Below are positions 46,381-54,200 of a stretch of 60,894 nt of DNA, piece by piece. The notes below the pieces were generated by a model that saw nothing but the letters and a program-made list of their open reading frames with translations, was not told the DNA's origin and made no database searches. The stretch is from the NCBI RefSeq assembly GCF_000003815.2, contig NC_049980.1, positions 10,744,666-10,805,559 of the forward strand, read 5' to 3'. The first letter of the stretch is position 1. The number at the start of each line of letters is the position of its first letter. This DNA comes from Branchiostoma floridae (Eukaryota; Chordata; Leptocardii; Amphioxiformes; Branchiostomatidae). A program made the translations under genes and the position numbers.

Positions 46381-46588
46381 ATAACAATACAGATAAACAC
46401 ATATAAACTCACATTCCATTTGCATTATCACAATAGCACACGAAAACCACACATACTCACATCACACATACACTAAACACAAACACGCACAGAAAAGCGT
46501 CATCCTGCTACTTACCACTTCCATTTGTAATTGTGAGTGCGCCCACTATTATGAAGGCAAACTTGTATCGGTCTAATGTCCCAGCCAT
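22745..46588 (-). CDS. Gene A: lectin/EGF ectodomain fused to a Cys-loop ligand-gated ion-channel subunit
   Basis: Thirty-seven threaded exons give 7,053 coding bases (about 2,350 residues) in one frame; nearly every module boundary is phase 1. Order from the N-terminus: signal peptide, F-type lectin (2 exons), C-type lectin, F5/8C (1 exon), C-type lectin, sushi, F5/8C (3 exons), LamG-like (2 exons), two C-type lectins, 14 EGF-like exons, and a complete nine-exon Cys-loop channel subunit. Topology fits: these receptors have an extracellular N-terminus, so all added modules would be outside the cell. No start codon or signal-peptide exon is seen between the last EGF (27152) and the first channel exon (26832), whose phase-1 acceptor needs an upstream phase-1 donor. 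Inferred role: a ligand- or glycan-gated, probably anion-permeable pentameric receptor or adhesion channel. The alternative is two genes, a lectin/EGF protein and a channel with an unseen 5' exon. A Helitron-like insertion and an N gap lie in the CTLD3-sushi intron. Confidence 0.75.
23403..23516 (-). CDS. Gene A: channel exon 8 (M3)
   Basis: ITVVRAEDVWMCGGVLIV..., equivalent to the xxVKAIDIWM...LLE..xVN M3 segment of glycine/GABA-A-type subunits. 38 codons, phase 0-0. Confidence 0.95.
23900..24105 (-). CDS. Gene A: channel exon 7 (beta 10, M1 and pore helix M2)
   Basis: STLEIQLSFSRRRWSHVF, M1 with its conserved Pro (FVPSVVIVGCSWISFWL), then M2 TARVQLCVTAILALIT. Position 0' is Arg, 6' Thr and 9' Leu as in anion channels; the usual Pro at -2' is Thr. 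Phase 1 in, phase 0 out. Confidence 0.96.
24434..24592 (-). CDS. Gene A: channel exon 6, cysteine-rich loop C insert
   Basis: 53 codons with eight cysteines: CVMFEANC, PANDCPLMKGC, SDESDECYGC, GTC and DQC. It lies between beta 9 and the beta 10/pre-M1 segment, where loop C of the agonist site normally is. Highly conserved with gene B (49863-50021). Phase 1-1. No known small cysteine module fits well. Confidence 0.88.
25033..25125. mobile_element. TAGCCTGGGTACC-family MITE, copy 2, beside a splice donor
   Basis: 93 bases, inverted termini TAGCCTGGGTACCATCC and GGATGGTACCCAGGCTA. The gene B counterpart intron reads GTAATGTACATG uninterrupted, giving the empty site and showing a TA target duplication. 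Confidence 0.9.
25132..25284 (-). CDS. Gene A: channel exon 5 (beta 8-9)
   Basis: GEVVFPFRQPSKYNKAKPI then QYEMTGLKLSSRVAPFNQH. Phase 1-1, 51 codons. Its GTAATG donor is followed at intron base 7 by a MITE (25033-25125). Confidence 0.88.
25480..25562 (-). CDS. Gene A: channel exon 4, canonical Cys-loop
   Basis: CPPSLEEYPFDDHKC: two cysteines exactly 13 residues apart with the YPFD core that defines the Cys-loop superfamily. Phase 2 in, phase 1 out. Confidence 0.96.
25723..25943 (-). CDS. Gene A: channel exon 3 (ligand-binding core)
   Basis: VTVEYSMAWVDDRLAEL matches the WxDxRL motif of Cys-loop receptors; then LLWVPPVAFG (usual WxPD altered to WVPP) and MWLQRQGIMFYKLT. Phase 0 in, phase 2 out. 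Confidence 0.92.
26164..26231 (-). CDS. Gene A: channel exon 2 (beta 1 strand)
   Basis: DGNVEVIYTVAVLEVGPLSE; a short exon, phase 1 in, phase 0 out, matching the first beta strand of the ligand-binding domain. Donor GTGAGT. Confidence 0.75.
26665..26832 (-). CDS. Gene A: channel exon 1, start of the ligand-binding region
   Basis: Begins VTTAPPKLMHRVL after a phase-1 acceptor that follows the last EGF, with LFSTNDSATRADWEKWRTGK. It corresponds to the segment before beta 1 of Cys-loop receptors. It has 56 codons, as does its gene B counterpart (59083-59250). No homologue in standard receptors is obvious to me. Confidence 0.75.
27152..31370 (-). CDS. Gene A: EGF-like exons 6-14 of the array
   Basis: Nine 138-base phase-1 exons: 31233-31370, 28983-29120, 28703-28840, 28448-28585, 28171-28308, 27913-28050, 27658-27795, 27403-27540 and 27152-27289. 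Sequence is almost uniform, including parts of the introns, which shows recent tandem duplication or gene conversion. The last exon (27152-27289) differs in reading CYPWYTGDG where the others have CNTGYTGDG. A 1,988-bp insert (29174-31161) separates the first two exons of this group. Confidence 0.93.
29174..31161. mobile_element. 1,988-bp insertion within the EGF array, containing ~150-bp tandem repeats
   Basis: The 120-base intron between EGF exons 28050 and 28171 is an uninterrupted counterpart: its left half matches up to 29173 and its right half resumes at 31162, with TAA at both junctions (possible 3-bp target duplication). Inside are about four 150-bp tandem units starting with TCAAGTTCAAG near 30536, 30683, 30835 and 30987. 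One end carries a perfect hairpin ACCTGCAT/ATGCAGGT. No terminal inverted repeat and no convincing transposase frame were found, so the class is open. Confidence 0.7.
31514..31633 (-). pseudogene. Broken EGF exon in the gene A array
   Basis: The 3' two thirds of an EGF exon including its donor are present, but sequence identity stops after GGATTAGT (plus strand, about 31634). The first codons (DxDAC), first cysteine and splice acceptor are missing. Flanking exons 31742-31879 and 31233-31370 share phase 1, so skipping keeps the frame. Confidence 0.8.
31742..33267 (-). CDS. Gene A: EGF-like exons 1-5 of the array
   Basis: Five 138-base phase-1 exons: 33130-33267, 32865-33002, 32448-32585, 32160-32297 and 31742-31879. 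Each encodes one six-cysteine EGF-like repeat starting DxDAC (calcium-binding type) with NPCDAQATC, DNPPPALNATC and CNTGYTGDG. NAT and NGT sequons recur in most repeats, so the stalk is probably heavily N-glycosylated. A 120-bp MITE (32010-32129) lies between the fourth and fifth exons. Confidence 0.93.
32010..32129. mobile_element. TAGCCTGGGTACC-family MITE, copy 3
   Basis: 120 bases with TAGCCTGGGTACCA and TGGTACCCAGGCTA ends but an unrelated AT-rich interior. Located in an EGF-array intron. Confidence 0.85.
33611..33994 (-). CDS. Gene A: C-type lectin domain 1 (EPN/WND type)
   Basis: 128-codon CTLD exon with YRWLGLTD, GQWVFEDGQ, EPN (mannose-type tripeptide), WND and GFICQI. All canonical calcium-site motifs are present. 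Phase 1-1; next in order is the first EGF exon (33267). Confidence 0.94.
34339..34719 (-). CDS. Gene A: C-type lectin domain 2 (altered sugar site)
   Basis: 127-codon CTLD exon, CPNTGYVYFNGICYK to GFICQLPK, with GRWLGLTD and GQWVYDDGQ. The site reads QPDD and the usual WND is WDP, so one calcium ligand may be missing. Phase 1-1. Between 34720 and 35103 only a LINE tail is seen. Confidence 0.92.
34873..34925 (+). mobile_element. LINE 3' tail remnant
   Basis: GTGCAATAAAGGTCTTCATT followed by TTATT repeats matches the 3' end of the LINE at 5158-6665. Only the tail was inserted. Confidence 0.6.
35104..35405 (-). CDS. Gene A: LamG-like domain, second exon
   Basis: NTWSYVGGTYDSFTGVESIW and DDRYFAGRIACLQLYNYAMT, the standard closing strands of the LamG_3 fold (FxGxIaxLqlYnyALT). 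Phase 2 in, phase 1 out. Confidence 0.87.
35796..36120 (-). CDS. Gene A: LamG-like (concanavalin-like) domain, first exon
   Basis: GMWPLNALYG.SDVTGNGNDG followed by GAFLFSGATTSYLKIPN is typical of laminin-G_3/pentraxin-like jelly-roll domains. 325 bases, phase 1 in, phase 2 out. Confidence 0.85.
36306..36444 (-). CDS. Gene A: F5/8C domain, third exon
   Basis: ATRYVRVVVQSW and MRLEVLGCYG complete the domain. Phase 0 in, phase 1 out. Confidence 0.92.
36642..36794 (-). CDS. Gene A: F5/8C domain, second exon
   Basis: VDLGEMILVSGTIIQGR, VTSYKLHYSADG; 51 codons, phase 0-0. Confidence 0.92.
37055..37221 (-). CDS. Gene A: F5/8C domain, first of three exons
   Basis: CLNPLGMESGAIPDDSITAS start and GQWLQ end are classical coagulation factor 5/8 C motifs. 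Phase 1 in, phase 0 out. Confidence 0.92.
37417..37560. repeat. Two ~70-bp tandem repeats in a gene A intron
   Basis: GGGTTCCGGAAAAGAGA and TTGTAAACGTTTGCTCCTAG each occur twice at about 70-base spacing, next to the sushi exon donor side. Confidence 0.7.
37589..37759 (-). CDS. Gene A: sushi (CCP) domain
   Basis: 57 codons with the four-cysteine CCP pattern: CPLLTAPVNG, FTCDPGYQLVG, RTCRADGTWN and PTC. Phase 1-1. It is separated from CTLD3 by a 3.8-kb intron holding a Helitron-like element and a gap, so a further exon in that intron cannot be excluded. Confidence 0.92.
37915..41286 (+). mobile_element. Helitron-like non-autonomous element, copy 1 (inverted relative to gene B copies)
   Basis: The 5' end is a (TTC)n run followed by TCCTGTCAAATC; the 3' end has a hairpin ATTTGC/GCAAAT, then a short spacer ending CTAG followed by a host T, the arrangement expected for a rolling-circle (Helitron) terminus. 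Inside are three to four ~165-bp tandem units and two related ~650-bp blocks, each starting near a CCAAT box and TTAATATTCATAAG. No Rep/helicase is present. A 100-N gap (40256-40355) interrupts it. It lies in the gene A intron between CTLD3 and sushi. Confidence 0.7.
40256..40355. other. Assembly gap (100 N)
   Basis: The sister copies (52509-52530 and 56228-56250) show that only about 20-25 bases are missing, so the 100-N size is nominal. Confidence 0.95.
41563..41937 (-). CDS. Gene A: C-type lectin domain 3 (QPD/WND type)
   Basis: 125-codon CTLD exon with WLGLTDANNEGQWVFEDGQ, QPD (galactose-type tripeptide), ED and WND calcium-ligand motifs and a GFVCQ end. Family knowledge: QPD predicts galactose/GalNAc-type specificity. 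Phase 1-1. Confidence 0.93.
42293..42745 (-). CDS. Gene A: F5/8C-like (discoidin) domain in one exon
   Basis: 151 codons. AKTLDGDTRTYW, VLDLTEPYTLTSIAV and YWKFVVT...LKELNLYGI match the galactose-binding-like F5/8 type C fold. Unlike the second F5/8C domain, which is split over three exons, this one has no internal intron, suggesting a separate origin. Phase 1-1. Confidence 0.85.
43095..43472 (-). CDS. Gene A: C-type lectin domain 4 (QPN type)
   Basis: 126-codon CTLD exon: CPIPDYVQFNGVCYK start, RRWLGLTD and GQWVFEDGQ core, C-terminal GFVCR. The sugar-site tripeptide is QPN instead of EPN or QPD, and WMD replaces WND, so specificity is uncertain and calcium-dependent binding may be altered. 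Phase 1-1. Confidence 0.92.
44112..44324 (-). CDS. Gene A: F-type lectin domain, second exon
   Basis: Starts GERLQNF, completing the RADCCGER motif, and ends with the usual LCEVEVYGAG strand. Seventy-one codons, phase 1 to phase 1; acceptor AAG. Confidence 0.88.
44580..44843 (+). mobile_element. LINE 3' fragment
   Basis: Encodes DRNALFSYIESRFPHFRHM, as in the C-terminus of the LINE ORF at 5262-6665, then its 3' UTR and AATGGTCTTCATTCATTCAA tail. Opposite orientation to the main copy and inside the F-type lectin intron of gene A. Confidence 0.88.
44879..45118 (-). CDS. Gene A: F-type lectin domain, first exon
   Basis: Contains NVALGKAATQSS, AVDG and WWKVDLG, typical of fucolectin/tachylectin-4/pentraxin-1 (FTP) domains. 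Across the splice to 44324 the fucose-site motif HX26RXDX4R is complete (His of THTNQ; Arg-Ala-Asp; Cys-Cys; final Arg in the next exon). Phase 1 in and out. Family knowledge predicts calcium-stabilised L-fucose binding. Confidence 0.9.
45370..45672 (-). other. Open frame of 100 codons in gene A intron 1, unrecognised
   Basis: Starts MKIMGSLLLAFLL, which looks like a signal peptide, but the rest has no domain I recognise. It could be an alternative first exon or a chance frame; no clear phase-1 donor was identified. Confidence 0.15.
45776..45875. other. Assembly gap (100 N)
   Basis: Unknown sequence in gene A intron 1; no paralogous copy is available to size it. Confidence 0.95.
46262..46377. 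repeat. (CA)n microsatellite
   Basis: Long CA run with few CG interruptions in gene A intron 1; frames through it in both strands are artefacts. Confidence 0.95.
46516..46588 (-). CDS. Gene A exon 1: signal peptide
   Basis: ATG at 46588-46586 in a strong context (A at -3, G at +4), then charged residues (D, R, K) and a hydrophobic core FAFIIVGALTI, ending TNGS in phase 1 at a GTAAGT donor. It is the only signal-peptide-like exon that joins in phase to the downstream lectin exons. Confidence 0.75.
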
Positions 46589-48059
46589 CTTGTGTTGTAG
46601 CACCTCTGATTTCTGTTATTCGTGTGTTCCCCACGTACTGCCCTGGTGAGACCATCCAGTCTGTCATGGTACGACAGACCGTACCCTGGTACTCAGGTAC
46701 CTCCTCCGGACCTTTGCTTCTGTCAGGTCCGGTCAAAGCATGCAGATACAAGCATAAGGGACCCTAACGTACATGTATGTATCTTGTGTCGTCAGTCAGG
46801 GCAAAATATATACGTTCACTCCTATTGTAAGCTAACAGGGCGTAAAAAAGCTCTACCTCGTACACAATGCTGGCTCCCAAGGGAACACAATATCGTTTGT
46901 ATCTCCCTGGCAACTGCGTCAACACTTTTATCGTTCACATCATATTTTTATATGTTTGTTTTGTTTTGCCAAGGGATCTAAGCACAACGCAGTATAGTCC
47001 AAGTTAACAGTACAGTATGAAGATCCCTATTTGCGTTTTTAATAATTTTTGCATATATCCGTAGTCAAACCATTAGTGTTTTCATGTCATCGGCAAATAT
47101 GTGAGCAAAATGATGGCGAACACGTTCACAACACTCCCAGGCCATCATGTCTCGTCTATGGGCTCTATCTGTATATCTAATGGCTTGTTAAATAGTTTCG
47201 CATGACTGATTCACAACAGCCCGATTCAGCGAGGAAAATTTAGCCTATGTACTGTTAGAATTATTGACAGGCTACAAGGCACCACAAAACAGGAAAACTG
47301 CACATTTGAATGCCGTAAAGGGTAACATGATCGACCAGATAACAGTAGTAGCCAAAAAATTTAAATTTTGTGTGTGTGTATTTGTGTGTGTGTGTTTGTA
47401 GAAGACCAGCCGCTGATAACTCGAGAACATCTTGGTGCTTGGTATTGATATTTGGTATGCTGGTAGGTCTTGATGAAATCTGGAAACGATCAGTTTTTGG
47501 GCGCTCTGTCACGAAACACGAGACACTACAGACAATTTTAATATATTGAAGTAAGATGTGTACAAGCATACCTATATTTTTTATACCCATTAAATACTCA
47601 TGAATGATATTATTATGATCACATAGATCCAATTCAAGAACTCCATTGACCATGCTTAATTAATTTATACATCAGGGCGAATTCAGCCATATATGGCGAC
47701 AAATACGAAACATCAAATTTAAGTTGAAAGTAAAGAAAGACTTACATATAAATACTTTTTGTGAATCTGAAAACAGAGTCTGTTTCTACTTGAAAAATTG
47801 TTGATAACTTCCACGATAAAAAGCAAATTCTTCTTATAATGCCCGTACGAACTTTTTACTTTGTCAATATGTTCACTTAAATCTAACCATCTTGACTTTT
47901 CCTCTTGATATATTGTCTTGCGAGCTCCGAACTTTTTCAGTTGCCGCATAGACGGTGACAGTTTTGCACATAAACACATATTACTAGTATGTTTTCATTC
48001 TGAATGCAAGTCTAATATCCAAGTCAAATTTCCAGCAATATGCTTATTGTAAGCATCTT
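46589..48059. other. Intergenic region between gene B 3' end and gene A 5' end
   Basis: About 1.5 kb that should hold the gene A promoter and the gene B 3' UTR. A minus-strand frame of 86 codons (47719-47979) just past the gene B stop has no recognisable domain. No TATA box or other core element stands out. Confidence 0.4.
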
Positions 48060-48248
48060 TCACCCTAGATAGTGTATAAGGAATCCGGCTACAAAGATAG
48101 TAAAACTAATTGGGAACAGGATTCTGGAGAAGAAGTCGATCTTGTTGGCGACAGCTTCGGGAGACGATGTTTCTTTATCATCAGCCCAAGCAGTGGATGG
48201 TTCCGGGTTCGGCCCAACTCGTGTTCTATGGCCCTGAAAGAAGGAAAG
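48060..48248 (-). CDS. Gene B: channel exon 9 equivalent (M4 and stop)
   Basis: Diverged short loop, then KIDFFSRILFPISFTIFVAG and YLG before TGA at 48060-48062. 63 codons including the stop. Confidence 0.95.
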   Translation of the reverse strand, partial: LSFFQGHRTRVGPNPEPSTAWADDKETSSPEAVANKIDFFSRILFPISFTIFVAGFLIHYLG

Positions 48249-51200
48249 CTGTATATGGGGGAAGGAAAACAGTACGTAAAATCATCACGTACGATCAGCG
48301 AGGCGTGTTCTTTGTTAAGGTGGTAACTCGCTGCACTTGGGGTACCATTGCGGCACTGTGGGGATCGGTCACTGCGGCACTGTTATGTTTTTTGGCCGAT
48401 TTTTTAAACATAATCTAGATATTGCGTAATACGTAAAAGTATGACTTATATAATTACAAGATAACAAAATACACAAACGTTAGAAAACTCGTTCTTTATC
48501 TCTGAAATTCGTTGAGTAATCTTTCGAACCCCTCAGTGCCGCAACAGTGCCCCAAGTGCAGTGAGACACGATGTACTAGAAAAACACGGTAAGTTCCGCC
48601 TACAGAAGTTTTTTAGAAGAAAGAAGAAGCATTGTTACACGTAGATATGTGAAAAAGAGCTAAGGGCAGAGATATTACAATGGTTAAGCATACCATGTTC
48701 AAAATTGTAAAAAACGAAACGATCTTTATGAAAACCTCTGTGTACCAATCCAGTGTGTCCCACCACCAATTAACTCACCGTGAATGCATTCCCACAGAGT
48801 ATGGCGTTGACGGCAACTGTTTCCAACAGACCTAAACCGACGGTGATGATACCTCCGCACATCCAGACATCTTCTGCCCTGACAGCTGTAATCTGCAAAA
48901 AAACGTATTGTAATAGTAAACAAATACCCAACACACTTGATGTACAAATAGGTGCAGGACATCATTAATCCAGCAGATCCTACGGTAGCATATCAATATA
49001 GTATTTAAAGCTGCCAGAGGAGTGAAGCCGGCCTAGAAGTATATGCAGTGGCTGATGACTCCCGTTGGCGAGCTACACTCCTTAGCCAGCTTTGATACTA
49101 GTATCTTATGCCACTGGTAAATCTGCCAGTAGATTAGGACATTATCGCAATACGGCAATGACTTCATTCAAGGGATGGTTTGTTGGTAGTGTTAAGTAAT
49201 TGTTTAGGAATGATTCCAACAACATTTACCCCGTGCTCCATACGATTGTTGGCCATCGCAGTGATGAGGGCAAGGAAGACCGTGACACACAGCTGGACCC
49301 TTGCCGTGACGTCACGTGGATGGAGCCAGAAGGAGATCCAGGAACAGCCCACAATGACGACACTAGGGACGAAGGTACGGAACACGTGACTCCATCTCCG
49401 ACGGGAGAAGCTCAATTGGACCTCAAGTGTGGACATTCCTGTTATAATAATAATGATAATAATAATAATATGATTAAGTAGGAATGTACTAAAGTGAGTC
49501 TTTTGAGAATGTGTACATCAATTCTAACATTCTAAAAAGCGTTGTTGAACTTGGTTTGTTGATAAAATGCCAACTGCATGAACTGTTGTCTTTACCGATT
49601 TGATGGGGTATTACAGAATGCATTTTGATGCGCGTGGGGCTAATGGGCACTTTATCGCATAATATGAAGGTATAGATTTGTCACTCCCTACAATTAATAT
49701 ATATCGGAAAATAACACTCCCTTCAGCCCCTTTAAAGAACGTTTTGCAACAAGCCATCATTATTGATACAGTAAAGTCAAGATGGACGAATTCATGCAAA
49801 AAATATGACAATAACGAAGTCACCAAGTAATTTGAATGTATCAAACAGATTTACATTCTTACCCGATGACGTGTTGGAACACTGGTCAGCAGCGCTCATG
49901 TAGCTGCATGTTCCCACGAAGTGTTTGCACCCGTAACATTCGTCACTTTCGTCACTACAGCCTTTCATCAGCGGACAGTCGTTTGCAGGGAAGGTGCAGC
50001 TGGCTTCGAACATGACACAGGCTGTATATGTTGAAGTGAAAGTCAATACAACATCATCTGTATTAATACGTGTAATAAGATGTTGACGAAAGTTAATGAA
50101 ACTTTACACATGTAGTTTAATGTTAAAATTCATGGCAAACTCGTTGTCACAATTTATCGTACATGTCACATGACATATGGTAATACATGTACATTACCTG
50201 TGTGCTGATTGAGTGGAGCAACTCTGGAGCTGAGTTTCAGTCCTGTCACTTCAAACTGTGACGTCACTGCGGTCATGTCCACCTCGATGGGCTGCGCGTC
50301 ATAAGACTCTGATGGCTGACGGAAAGGGAAGACAACTCCGCCGTCTGGATAGTAGAAAGTGAGAAAATTAGGAAAGGCAATATTTTTTTTCATATTTTTT
50401 GCTAACAGCCCCTTAGAACATTTGGCAGACCTCGAAAATATCTCTTTAAAAAATTCATATGCACCGTGATTTTGGAAAAAAAGACAACTGTATCATGCTT
50501 AGGCTATACAAAATTGGTAGTAGCCAGGCGGAGATAAAAATCACCAACATGTTTTTTTTACATACCCGCGCTTTCTCAAAAAGAATTCAAAAGAAGGCCT
50601 AAAGCTGATGGATTTTCAAGTCAATAAAGACAAGGAAGAAATTACTTACATCCATTGAGCTCAATTCTGCATTGGTAGTCGTCAAATGGGTATTTTCCCA
50701 GATTTGTTGGACAAATCAGGTCTAGCTTTCTCCTGTAACAAGTAAAAAAATTCAAGTCTTTTAAACATGATCTTAACCTAAATGTCAACATTAAGCTATT
50801 TTGAAACTAAAGATAATTTTCCGCAAATATATATAGACCAATAACTACGTATACTTACGTAAGTTTATAGAACATGATCCCTTGTCGCTGAAGCCACATA
50901 TCTATTTTGCTGTTGTCTTTCCCATCATCGTTGATGTGTGCGACCCTCCTCGCAGTTGCTCCGAATGCCAGTGGAGGCACCCACAGGAGGGCACTGGAGA
51001 CCGGGGTCACATGACTTGTCAGCTCTGCTAGCCGATCGTCAACCCATGCCATGGAGTATTCAATCGTCACCGTTGTATTCTGGAGGGGGTGACACAGATT
51101 ACATGTCAATATATTCAGGGCTCTGTATGACACGTTTGCACCATGAGGTTTTGGGGAGAGCGTGTGTGTTACCACGGATAACAATGGATTGTGTTGATAT

Positions 51201-54200
51201 ATGGCATGCGGTCAAGTATTGATGAGATCTCGACATGATTTGATTTGGGGGTTTCCTAGCAATTTTTATAGTATTGCAGCGGAACGTATGGTTTTGGTCT
51301 CGTGTACTGGACAAGATATGTGGTCACGATTTTTGGTTGGTACATGTCTCTTGCGATCGGAAAGAAGTGACTTAAATTTTCTAACAGCTTTTTCTAGAAC
51401 TGCAGTGGGGAGGGGGGTGGTCAGTTGCAAACTTTGAAACTCGATAAGTAAAGAAGGGATTAATTGATAAAAAGTTGTATTTCGTTTGATAAATGATAGA
51501 AACTTTATGCTCGGAACATCTGTAAATTGGCAAAGAAAGAAAACTGTTAAAAATAGATAATGAACTAATTTTCACTAGAAAGGCCGACATTTGCTTAAGA
51601 GCAAATACAGCATATTTCAGCCTTCCCCCTTCCCACGCAACATTGGACTGTTCCAAATCACCCCTGCGCAAAAATGGAACATCCTCTTAACAGTACATTA
51701 TCCCCCAAAGTGGACTGGTATTGTGAATTGATTCCAGGTAAAAACAGAGCTTGCTTCTATTTTTCAGAAAATTACAATAATCACACCTTCCATTCAGAAA
51801 ATTTTCATCATGACTGAAAATTGTTGAATGACTTCATGTAATGTCATTAACAATTTTCAGTACGATAACTAGGTGTAAGTTTAAAAAAGTATAAGCTCCT
51901 TGTGATGTGGGTACATTTATTATTGCAGTGAACTTTTTTTATTCAAGTAGGGCATACGATTTAATAATTATCAAGCAGGTGCAGGTACTGTAGGAGCGTT
52001 TGTTTTCTTCAAGCTGTAAAACTGTTAAACTGTTTTACTTTGTATGCAATCAGCCATCGAGCCTATTCTTATTTTAGTTTAACAACTTCCTGCCAGACCC
52101 GGAAGATACGATTGAACCTTGTTCGAGGATTTATTTTCGTCTGTCTGGTCAGTCTGTTCATACCCTGGCGCTGAGAGTGTTTTATTGGGCTGAAACTCTG
52201 GCAGTTTAAAGTTACTTACAATTTAAATGTTCAAAGTTTATGTCAAACAACAACAGCACTAGAAAATGTGGCCACTATAGACAGGTGGTCACTATAGAGA
52301 AAATGCTGATCTATTGACTGGGAGCCATACGTTACACATGATTTCAGTACACTGATCATTAATCATATAAACATTGCACAGGTAAGCCAATTGTTTAGAT
52401 GTACAATTAAGTTCAAATAATTCTGAAGAGAAATATTGATGAGAAAATAATCATTCTCGCCACTGTCTAACTTATAATTACGTATCAAAACTAAACGCAG
52501 ATTTTCTAACTAACGCACCTTTCGCCGACTTCATCAAAGGACCGCCGGCTATCAATCAAACACGGCTGTTGATTAGACTTAGAGTTTCAAACAGTCATGT
52601 GCTGTGTGCCAGTTGACAGCGAACTTCATGCTACGTGATGTTTTACATTGCTTCGACCTTCTTTCCTACAGCGGTGCTTCTACAAAATATTTAGACTGTA
52701 ACACTGAGTCCCACATGTTTTATAGAATAGAATTTGACGCAGAACAGCATTTTTTGCTGGGTATTTTTCTTGAAACATGTCCGTGGGAATATCAGCGAGG
52801 CGGCGACGTAGGGATATCAGACTGTCAACAAAAGTCGCACGGCGGCTAACGGCGCAGCGAAGATACTAGCGCTATAAATAAGCGCTTCAACTAAGGATGG
52901 CAACCCGTACAATATTTTTGTATACTGTTGAGCTAAGTAAAGTTTGTTGTTTATGAGGTTTTAGTTGTCTTTGAAGCTTTGACCCGAAATATTTTAAAGT
53001 CAAACTGCTGAAGAGAAGTAAGTGACTGCTACGATTATCGTAGATATGGCCCTAAAAAAACTGATAAAAGAAGCCTTCTCAATAGTCTAAAATGCAAGAG
53101 CTTCCGGGGGGGCTTCGCCCACCTGGGTCCCCCCCACAGTGGCCCTGCCCCTGGACCCCGCCAGGGACATTCGGCGGCCCCCGGACCCCTGTCCGACGCT
53201 TTGAAAAAATCCTGGCGAGAAATTGAATTAACTCTTCCTGCCGGCTAGACGCAGGTGCAGATGTCGGCTCTGTGGGGTGAACGTCCGAAAGGTCATGGCA
53301 TGGAGAACTGGCGAGAAATTGAATTAACTCTTCCTGCCGGCTAGACGCAGGTGCAGATGTCGGCTCTGTGGGGTGAACGTCCGAAAGGTCATGGCATGGA
53401 GAACGAAAGAAAACCAATTTCCCCAAAAAAAAGTGCTGTAATTAAGCCTTTTACAGTACTTTATGCCGAAAATTTTACTTGGATCATTTTACCAACTATC
53501 TTATGCCTATCTATACCAAATGTTACTCATACCAGGGTACAGGGGTGCAAAATATACCGTTATAAGACCGTCAACAACAGTCGCACGGAGCTAACAGCGC
53601 AGCGAAAATACCATCGCTAGCGTTTCAACTTCGGATAACAAGTTATAAGTACTGTTGAACTCAGTAACGTTAAAGTTTGTTTTTAGTTGCCTTTGACGGT
53701 TTGACCTGAAATAGTGTTACGCTAAACTCCTGAAGAGAAGTTAAGTGACTGCTGCGATTATCATAGATATGTCCCTAAGAACTGATACAATATAAAGCCT
53801 TCTGAATAGTCTAAAATGCGAGAGCCTTAGGCGGGCTTCGCTCCCCCTGGCGGGAACACTGCTATATGCGGGATCATGAGGCCCCGCTTATGAATATTAA
53901 TTAGCCTTTGGCCTACTCTTCGCTGATTGGCTAGGTCTTTGATTCAATTAACTCTCCGGCTGACGCACACAGGTGTGGCTCTGTGCGGGGTCACGGAAGG
54001 TCACGTCAGGAGGCCAAAAGAAAACAAATTTCCCCTCAGAAAAGTGCCAAAATTAATCATTTTAAAGTTGTTTATGTCAAAAATTTTACTTGAATCTTGT
54101 TACCAAGTATCTAATGCCTATCTATACCAAATTTCAGGTCATTTAATTGTAATACCAGGGTACAGGAGCCAAAAGTGTCCTTTTTGGTCAAAAATTGGCC

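Noticed and set aside
46243-46476. Cys/Val-rich or His/Thr-rich frames
   Set aside because: Translation of a (CA)n microsatellite in both directions.
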